DNA of 64,000 nucleotides, taken from positions 248,001-312,000 of the forward strand of contig JAHLKI010000006.1 of NCBI GenBank assembly GCA_025602905.1. The letters run 5' to 3'. Positions 59,485 through 64,000 of the stretch are shown here, piece by piece. How positions within the stretch are numbered: position 1 is the first letter of the stretch; each line of letters starts with the position of its first letter. The DNA is from Phlyctochytrium arcticum (lineage: Eukaryota > Chytridiomycota > Chytridiomycetes > Chytridiales > Chytridiaceae). The translations under genes and the position numbers were made by a program. The notes beneath the pieces are model-generated. The model did not search any database and was not told the origin of the DNA. It saw only the letters and a list, made by a program, of their open reading frames with translations.

Positions 59485-61367
59485 ATGAAGGTCGCTGTAA
59501 TAGGAGGAGGTGAGTAGCTTTGTGCTGGAGAAAAGCGTTAAGGATCCATACGGAGGACTAATGATACCTTACCTATATAGGGCCGAGTGGGCTGGTCACG
59601 CTAAAGTATCTTTTGACGGCTCACCAGGTCTTGGAGGCTAATAACAATAACGACATTGAGCCCATCGAGGCCCGGCTGTTTGAAAAGGAAACAACCATCG
59701 GAGGCACATTCCGGCATAGATCTTACGAAAATGCCGAACTGGTCTCATCCAAGCAGTTGACGACCTTTTCGGATTTTCGCCTACCGTTGGATCATCCGGA
59801 CCACATGTCCCTGGAAGAATACGTTGCGTATCTTGAGCGCTATGCAGATGCTTTTGAGCTGCACCCCCATATGACTTTGGGATGTGCCGTTACTTCGTTA
59901 AAAAGAAATGCAGAGGGGACCGGACATGTAGTCACTTATTCAGACAGCGAGGGTCACTTGTACCAATGGGAATGCGATGCAGTCGCCATCTGTTCCGGGC
60001 TGCACGTCTTTCCCAATATCCCAAAGATCCCCGGGATGGAAAATGTCAAGGGTCGGATCCTGCATAGCTCAGAGTACAAAAAGCGACAAGAGTTTGCCGG
60101 CAAAAAGGTTTTAGTAGTGGGAGCAGGTGAAACGGCCATGGATCTCTCCTACGAGTCGGTCCAAGTCGCTCAAGAAGTCTCACTCTCTCATCGCCACGGA
60201 TTCCTGTCCTTTCCCAAAGTCCTGAATGGCTTTTCCATTTTGGGCAATGTGTATGAAGGAAACATTCCGATCGATGGGCTCATCTCCAATCTCTTTGAGA
60301 ATTCCTATGTTCACTGGATCGTCAAGGAATCAAGACTCCGATGGCACGTTTCGGATTTCTTTGTCAAGATTGTATTACGTGTTCTTACAGGAACATCCAG
60401 TGGCTGTTCTCAGTACTGTGGAGAGCTTCCCTCTAATCGAACTGGACGCGCATACGTGTTTTTGAACAAGTCAACAAAAGCTATGCCCTACATCAATGCC
60501 CCCTTCAAACAGCTTCCCTGGTGGCACCGACTCATCTCTTATTACGAACCCCCAACCAACGGCAAAGTCATTCACCTCCGCCCAGAAATTTCTCATTTTG
60601 ACGAGGATGGAGCCGTCTATTTTGTTGACAATCCCTCGTCGCCAGAAGGACGCAAGACCTCGCAGGAATACAGGGATGGATATCGATTCAAACCTGATGT
60701 GGTTGCGCTCGCTACGGGCTACATGCAAAAGTTTCCCTTTATGGAGCAAGTGGGCCCATGGCCAGCTTACCCTGATCTCGCCGAAGCCAATGTCCGCAAA
60801 ATGTGGCGTCAAGGCGATGAATCTGTCGCATTCATTGGATTCGTCCGGCCCGGTGTAGGTGCCATCCCTCCGCTGGCCGAGGTGCAAGCTCAACATTTTA
60901 CCCTCTCGATTCTCGGACTCCTTCCTCCTTTAGTAGACCCCCACACCACACACTATTCACTCTTGCATCGCAGCGCTCTCCATGCCGTCGACTACTCTGC
61001 CTACCTCTACCAATTGTCATCCGACATTGGATCGGCCCCATCTCCCATTGAGCTCTTTCGCCGCTTCCCCTGGCGGGTAGGCATGGCATATTGCTTGGGA
61101 GCAGCCTTTACCCCCACATTCCGCCTCGTGGGACCTTGGCGTGATCCTATGGCACCTCAAGTCGTTGAACAAGAAATCTGGGAAACCGTCACTCGGCGGG
61201 GGATCGGCGGCAACCTGATGATGGCCATCATTCCCATCATCTTTTATGGCTTGGTCAACTCTATTTTGTGGTTGGGTGAAGGGATAGTGTTTTGTTTGAT
61301 TACATGGTGGGCCGTTCCGTTGTGGAAAAAGGCATCATCCCTTAGAAAAAAGCCGAAAAGTACTTAG
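59485..61367 (+). CDS. FMO-like flavin-containing monooxygenase, 603 aa, 2 exons
   Basis: Predicted FAD- and NADPH-dependent monooxygenase; substrate unknown. Exon 1 is 25 nt (59485-59509) and splits the FAD-binding motif; exon 2 is 59581-61367; total 604 codons. Motifs: MKVAVIGGGPSG (FAD, GxGxxG, residues 7-12), ETTIGGTFRHRSYEN, CSGLHVFPNIP, the FMO signature region KGRILHSSEYKKR (about 165-177), NADPH motif VVGAGETAMD (about 187-196) and ALATGYMQKFPF. The protein ends with a hydrophobic C-terminus (about 560-590), consistent with membrane attachment. It is somewhat longer than typical FMOs (about 500-550). It lies 373 bp upstream of cystathionine beta-synthase, and both touch sulfur chemistry, but a link is speculative. 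Confidence 0.88.
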
Positions 61368-61740
61368 ATCATCTAGGACGACCCGTAACTATCATAATCG
61401 AGTATACCATATGTTAAATAAGCAAGATCCAATTCTTCTGACAGCTCCCTTCAAGAAGTATTAAAATTTCAAAAACGTTTCACCAAAATCAAAATACAAC
61501 AAATTCCCGCCCGAGGGTCAGCCGCCTGCTTTTTGGTCGACACCTTATATTAATTTTGCTGCTCATATTGACCCAGGCGTTTTCTTCTTCACCGTCCGCA
61601 GCAATCTTCTTGAACCGGACATATCCTTTTTACTCTGTAAGTTATTTACCACCAGCAGTAAGGCAGTCCCGAAAGCATTAGTCGCTAACAGTAGTTGTCT
61701 ACCCCTCTTTGACAGTTTTTACCCCACACATTTCGCAGTT
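61368..61740. other. Spacer upstream of cystathionine beta-synthase, with a possible 5'UTR intron
   Basis: 373 bp. A GTAAGT at 61637 and TTTCGCAG ending at 61738 would form a 102-nt leader intron just before ATG 61741. Otherwise nothing is seen. Confidence 0.5.
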
Positions 61741-63323
61741 ATGGAAAACTTTGACCGATGCAAGATTCTCCCAAACATTCTCGACCACATTGGCGGTACC
61801 CCCATGGTCCGCCTCAACCGAGTCTCTGCCGGTCTCGAGTGTGAGCTTGGTAAGTAGAGTTGACAAGAGTTTTTCGAGGTTTTTCGTGCAACAACTGCTA
61901 AAAATTGTTTTTGTTAGTTGCCAAATGCGAGTTCTTTAACGCTGGAGGGTCCGTCAAGGACCGGATTGCCAAGCGCATGGTAGAAGGTGCCGAGAAGGAT
62001 GGACGTCTTAAGGTAAGCGTTTCTTTTGAAGACGTCACGGAAGTTCCCAGACTTATTGTTTACGTTTGGTCATAGCCTGGATGTACATTGATTGAACCCA
62101 CATCTGGAAACACGGGTATTGGACTTGCTCTCGCTGCCGCGGTTAAGGGCTACCGTGCCATTATTACTCTCCCCGAGAAGATGTCCCAGGAAAAGGTCGA
62201 TATTCTCAAAGCTCTCGGTGCCGAGATTATTCGTACGCCAACTGAAGCAGCTTGGGATGCCCCCGACTCCCACATTGGAGTCGCCCGCCGTCTCAATGCT
62301 GAAATCAAGGACTCGCTGATCCCTGACCAGTACTCCAACGTCAACAACCCCGAAGCCCACTACTACGGTACCGCGGAAGAGATTATTGCCCAATGTGATG
62401 GAAAGATTGACATGTTTGTCGCTACCGCCGGAACGGGGGGTACCATTGTTGGAATTGCCAAGAAATTGAAGGAGCGTTTCCCCGATTGTAAAGTTGTCGG
62501 TCTGGACCCCAACGGATCCATTTTGGCCCAGCCCGATTCACTGAACAAGGAAGGAATCCACGGGTACCAAGTTGAAGGTATCGGTTATGACTTCATCCCC
62601 GAAGTCCTGGACCGCAAATACGTTGACGAGTGGATCAAGACGGACGATAAGGAATCGTTCTTGATGGCCCGTCGGTTGATTCGTGAGGAAGGTCTTTTGT
62701 GCGGTGGATCATCTGGAGCTGCTGTTGCCGGTGCACTAAAGGCGGCCAAGAGCTTGAAAGCCGGTCAGCGCTGTGTTGTCCTACTCGCCGATTCCATCCG
62801 TAACTACATGACCAAACACTTGAACGACGACTGGATGAAGGCTCATGGGTTTATTGATGCCGAAACTCAAAAAGTCGAGGAGCACGAAAAGAGCAAATGG
62901 GGTGGAGCTACCATCAAGGACCTTCATCTTCCCGTTGCCGTTACTGTACCCGAATCCACTACTTGCCAACAGGCCGCTGAGGCCATGCAGTCTCGTGGGT
63001 TTGATCAGTTGCCGGTTACCGCTATCACCAGCAACAAACTTGTCGGTCTGGTAACGCTCGGCAATTTGCTGGCCAAGGTCGCTTCTGGACGAGCAAAGTT
63101 GTCTGATCCCGTCAGCAACGCCATGTTCCACTTTAAGCAGCAGCAAAAGTTTACGGTGATTACGGCTGATACGCCCTTGGACTCCTTGTCTCGGTTCTTT
63201 GAGAACAACTCGGCTGCTGTAGTGACTGAGGGCGACTGGGCCGTGCGACACGTTGTGACCAAGGTGGATTTGCTTGCGCATCTCATCAAGCAGACGGGCG
63301 TCAGCAATGTCAACAGCCGATAA
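61741..63323 (+). CDS. CYS4: Cystathionine beta-synthase, 483 aa, 3 exons
   Basis: Cytosolic PLP enzyme condensing serine and homocysteine to cystathionine, the entry to transsulfuration. Exons 61741-61849, 61918-62012 and 62076-63323 (109+95+1248 nt = 484 codons). The fold-II PLP core has [15 protein letters not shown], the Schiff-base lysine in GGSVKDR (Lys50), the substrate/PLP loop [18 protein letters not shown] (phosphate binding) and [14 protein letters not shown]-domain pair follows ([15 protein letters not shown] ... [28 protein letters not shown] ... [13 protein letters not shown]). There is no N-terminal haem-binding extension of the animal type, as in yeast. Length matches fungal orthologues (about 500). 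Confidence 0.96.
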
Positions 63324-64000
63324 TTTTCCTTCACGAACACTTTTTTGTCATTTATTCTCTCTACATTTTCCCACAATACACACGCAAATCTCATTTTTAC
63401 ATTTGGTTGCGTGCTCATTGCTGGTATAACACTGGTCAAACAATGCATCAAATGCTGCAGCGTGTTGAACATAAGGAATGTTTGCATAGGACTATAGTCA
63501 ACATGGAAATAGGAATGTATGGGAAATTCAGGCCTTTCGTACAATGTCCCGAAGGAATAAGGTCAGGCAGACATTTCCCGTTGAGCCAAGCCAGAGCAAC
63601 AATCCTTTCCGTAGAAAGACATGCATCATGAAACCCAGCTGCACTTTGTGTTCGCGAAATGCATAGTCACACACCATCCATCGTGAATAGGAATGGCGTG
63701 CCGGCTTAATTGCTCGCGGTGAACAAGAGATGAGATACAACATACCTTTTGCAAAACGAAAAGAATAGAAGTAATACTTCTGTGCTCTACCCATGCAAAA
63801 ATTGGAGGTGAGAGCAGAGAACGCATCATTCAAATCTTGAGAGTGTCGGGCATCGTGTGCCGCCAGAGCAGGTTCGGTCCTCTAAAGGTCCAAGTATGAT
63901 TCCCAGTTCTGGCAGAGAACACACGACAAGCCCACTGCAGCCAACCGTCAAGTCGGCGCAAATACTTTGGCACACCTTCCTTCAGCAATGATTTATGGAA
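63324..64000. other. 3' flank of cystathionine beta-synthase to the window end
   Basis: 677 bp. No coding region or RNA gene is recognised; short minus-strand frames between 63528 and 63833 show no family character. Confidence 0.5.

Overview
The window looks like nuclear DNA of a fungus, most likely an early-diverging, flagellated (zoosporic, chytrid-like) lineage. It has chitin synthases, a Zn2Cys6 transcription factor, a Cla4-type PAK and a DUF1996 protein. Introns are short (about 50-75 nt), with GTAAGT-like donors and CTAAC/CTGAC-like branch sites. Two further genes are rare in yeasts and moulds: a class-A (rhodopsin-type) 7TM receptor and a UPF0193 protein, a family I associate with flagella. 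All assignments are by eye. Exon models were checked by reading-frame continuity; every completed multi-exon model sums to a whole number of codons.

Layout. 1-5 kb: a receptor running off the left edge and a small conserved hypothetical, both on the minus strand. 5.7-16.9 kb: a plus-strand run of two tandem chitin synthases, one canonical division-1 enzyme and one divergent division-2-like enzyme with an altered QRRRW motif, then an endophilin-like BAR-SH3 protein. 17-27.5 kb: an F-box/LRR protein (minus), an AT-hook Clr2-like chromatin protein (plus) and a PH-CRIB-kinase PAK (minus). 29.6-39.1 kb: a membrane-anchored SH3 protein, a repeat protein with G-G-W / D-G signatures, and a DUF4436 membrane protein, all plus. 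39.2-45.5 kb is an accessory island: a decayed partial copy of a UPF0193 gene, a 116-bp satellite with higher-order blocks, two copies of a small nested hairpin whose stems covary, a duplicated exon-intron-exon module, and the intact six-exon UPF0193 gene. 46.6-53.5 kb: a DOMON-cytochrome b561 protein and a 1675-residue zinc-cluster transcription factor. 54.2-56.7 kb is a diverged tandem segmental duplication without an intact gene. 57.1-63.3 kb: a secreted DUF1996 protein, an FMO-like flavin monooxygenase and cystathionine beta-synthase.

Five intact, identical tRNA-Arg(ACG) genes are scattered across the window, with two kinds of 5' flank, so this isotype appears to have spread by local duplication. 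Chitin synthases, BAR-SH3, PAK and the membrane SH3 protein all fit polarity and cell-wall roles, but eukaryotic gene order does not prove a shared pathway. The strongest candidates for something undescribed are the covarying hairpin pair, the satellite island around it, and the chitin synthase with a degenerate catalytic motif.
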